Shown: positions 33,303 to 34,885 of the stretch, in pieces
Layout of the letters: every line of letters starts with the position of its first letter
Position numbering within the stretch: the first letter of the stretch is position 1
Assembly (NCBI GenBank): GCA_946627325.1
Contig: CAMOVK010000012.1
Coordinates: 1-34,885 of the forward strand
Reading direction: 5' to 3'
DNA: 34,885 bases
Source: an uncultured Prevotella sp.
GTDB taxonomy: Bacteria > Bacteroidota > Bacteroidia > Bacteroidales > Bacteroidaceae
Position numbers and translations under genes: made by a program
The notes under the pieces: generated by a model
What the model saw: only the letters and a program-made list of their open reading frames with translations
Database searches by the model: none
Told to the model about the DNA's origin: nothing

Positions 33303-34696
33303 TTTGCCATGCTATGCGCCTTACCGAAGTCGGGTATTCCGTTACCGAAGATATTATCTGGACAGTCAAAGCGGTCGCCGCTGCTCTTTACGAGGTTGAT
33401 TATCTCGAGTGCGGTCATCGTGGGATGAGCCTGCCATAGGCATGCTACCATGCCTGAAAGGATGGGTGTTGAAAACGATGTGCCGTTTGCTGTTGTGATA
33501 AGTCCTTCTCCATCGACAACAACCGACTTGCCTCCCATCGACATTACATCGGGTTTCACTCTCCCATCGTGCGAAGGACCGATTGACGAGAACTCTGTAT
33601 TCACTCTGTTTTCATACACAGCTCCAACAGCAAGAATGTCGTGAGCATCGGCTGGGCAATTGATTTTCTTCCACGAACCTCGTCCAAAGTTTCCTGCGCT
33701 GTTGCATAGCACCATTCCTTTTCGTGCTATCATGGATGCTGCGCGTGAATTTGTGGCAGTCAGTCCGTCTTGGTCTCGATATCGATGGTCGCCTATTTTG
33801 GTTTCAAAGTTCTGATACCCCAAACTGCTGCTGATAATATCTGCTCCTATAGAGTCGGCAAATTCTACGGCAGCAACCCAATAATCTTCTTCTACCACCT
33901 GTTCGTAGTCATCTACCTCGCTTCGAAGAAGCCAGAATTGTGCCTCTGGGGCTGTTCCCACGAATTGTCCTTGACGATTCATACCTATGCAAGAGAGCAC
34001 CATTGTTCCATGATCTACTTCCTTGAAAATCGATTCTTGATGTGTTGCGGCAAAGTTTCTGCTACCGAGTATATTCACATTGTCGAGCAATGCTATGCTG
34101 TCGGCATTCATATATCCGCCGTCAACGATGGCTATTATCATGCCTTGTCCCTTAAATCCTTCATCGTGAAGGGGTTTTCCGTTGAGCAAATCAATTTGTG
34201 TTTCGCCTTTTCCGTAGTAAGGAGCTTGGCTGTCGGTTTTAGGCTTGATGGCTTTAGCAAGGCTCTCTCTCTTCCGTTGAGGGTAGAGAGTGTCGGGAGC
34301 CTGCCACACTTGTTCTACTTTTTTTACGCACGACATCTTTCGAATGGCGGCAAGGCGTTGCTCGTCGCAATTATTTACCAGAACGGTATTTAGCCATTTG
34401 CTATGGCCGACTATCTTCGCACCTGTTTTTTCTATTTCTTTGAGATATTTCTCTGAGAGTGGCAAATCGGTAGAATCCAGTGCCAACCCTTGTCGATTAC
34501 GGCGCTGAATGGCTCTCTCGGAAAGAAATTTTTCGGGCTTACGAAGCGAATACTTTGTCCCTCGCTTATCGGTCAACGACAGGCGATAGATATGTTGAGC
34601 ATCTCTATTTTCGCGTTTTACACCTTGTGCCGAAACCCCTATTGCAAAAAACAGGATTGCTGTTAGGAGAAGAGTTCTGAAATGGATTGTCTTCAT
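33299..34696 (-). CDS. Secreted S8 family subtilisin-like serine protease
   Basis: A 465-residue exported protease. From the ATG at 34696 the signal peptide reads MKTIHFRTLLLTAILFFAIGVSAQ; an in-frame ATG at 34720 would add eight polar residues ahead of it and is less likely. A propeptide-like region (YRLSLTDKRGTKYSLRKPEKFLSERAIQRRNRQ) precedes the catalytic domain. The triad reads Asp192 (AIVDGGY), His229 (VDHGTMV) and Ser407 (ANGTSFSTP), with the oxyanion Asn336 in NSAGNFG. The usual DTG around Asp is DGG here. It lacks a type IX C-terminal sorting domain and ends at FGKAHSMAK. It is co-transcribed with xseA through an ATGA overlap and has a strong promoter upstream. Confidence 0.92.
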   Translation of the reverse strand: MKTIHFRTLLLTAILFFAIGVSAQGVKRENRDAQHIYRLSLTDKRGTKYSLRKPEKFLSERAIQRRNRQGLALDSTDLPLSEKYLKEIEKTGAKIVGHSKWLNTVLVNNCDEQRLAAIRKMSCVKKVEQVWQAPDTLYPQRKRESLAKAIKPKTDSQAPYYGKGETQIDLLNGKPLHDEGFKGQGMIIAIVDGGYMNADSIALLDNVNILGSRNFAATHQESIFKEVDHGTMVLSCIGMNRQGQFVGTAPEAQFWLLRSEVDDYEQVVEEDYWVAAVEFADSIGADIISSSLGYQNFETKIGDHRYRDQDGLTATNSRAASMIARKGMVLCNSAGNFGRGSWKKINCPADAHDILAVGAVYENRVNTEFSSIGPSHDGRVKPDVMSMGGKSVVVDGEGLITTANGTSFSTPILSGMVACLWQAHPTMTALEIINLVKSSGDRFDCPDNIFGNGIPDFGKAHSMAK

Positions 34697-34724
34697 AGAA
34701 TTTGACGTTAAATTTAACAATGCG

Positions 34725-34755
34725 CAAAGTTACATTATTTGTAATAATTGGCAAA
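34725..34755 (-). promoter_or_regulatory. Promoter candidate of the subtilase-xseA-xseB operon
   Basis: On the minus strand TTTG (34752-34755), a 19-nt spacer and a perfect TAACTTTG (34725-34732) lie 28 nt before the chosen subtilase ATG. This is the best match to the Bacteroidetes promoter form in the window, and it also supports the start at 34696. In the remaining 130 bases to the window end (34756-34885) I see only AT-rich DNA and no gene. Confidence 0.72.
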
Positions 34756-34885
34756 ATATTTTCATTCGAATGAGATTGTGTCTAAATTCGGAAGTAGAAT
34801 AAAACAATATGTATTTGTAAAAATTTTTGGTCAATAAGAAGCCTCATACGTCGCTTGAAATCAACCTTTCAAAATTATTTTGTAA

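Noticed and set aside
34756..34885. A TGAAATCAAC stretch near 34860 resembling the element tail CTGAAAATCAACA
   Set aside because: It has no palindrome units beside it within the window and is short enough to be chance; the window ends before it can be followed.

Overview
The window looks like a chromosomal segment from a Bacteroidales bacterium, most likely Prevotella or a close relative. The evidence is the gene content (a C10 streptopain-like protease ending in a Prevotella-style GIYIVGGKKIIVK tail, a DUF4954 protein, a TonB receptor paired with an HMA protein, the agmatine deiminase/N-carbamoylputrescine amidase pair), the general lack of Shine-Dalgarno sequences, and several upstream regions that fit the Bacteroidetes promoter form TTTG-N19..21-TAnnTTTG. 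There are 25 protein genes, one of them cut by the left edge. I see no rRNA, tRNA, insertion sequence, prophage or CRISPR array.

Layout. 1-4672 (minus): a compact operon of an M3 metallopeptidase, a dCMP deaminase, an S41 C-terminal processing protease and a 5-formyltetrahydrofolate cyclo-ligase, the last three joined by ATGA overlaps. 4857-5783 (plus): a membrane-anchored helix-hairpin-helix protein. 5951-14603 (minus): typA, then an envelope-biogenesis group with a PpiD/SurA-like chaperone, a CNNM/CBS protein, lptC, an outer-membrane beta-barrel and a P-loop/CYTH fusion protein. 14926-23412 (plus): hflX coupled to a DUF4954 beta-helix protein, then a secreted M16 peptidase, a TonB-dependent receptor and a small exported HMA metal-binding protein. 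23613-26813 (minus): a large secreted C10 cysteine protease. 26936-28975 (plus): aguA and aguB, which convert agmatine to putrescine. 29041-34696 (minus): trmB with a DUF975 membrane protein, ilvE, and a subtilase-xseA-xseB operon.

The most unusual feature is an interspersed intergenic element present three times (5785-5930, 14669-14814, 23437-23582). Every copy is 146 nt, in the same orientation, and carries exactly four 17-nt imperfect palindromes (consensus RGAAAGNNATRYCTTTYC-like arms around a 5-nt AT-rich centre) separated by 5-nt linkers. This gives a strict 22-nt period, or eight half-sites of alternating orientation every 11 nt. Flanks on both sides are conserved. Two copies lie between convergent genes and one lies between two divergent promoters. 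I do not recognise it as a named element.

Almost all genes are housekeeping, envelope or secreted-protease functions in intact reading frames. All functional statements come from reading motifs and gene order by eye; no database search was possible.
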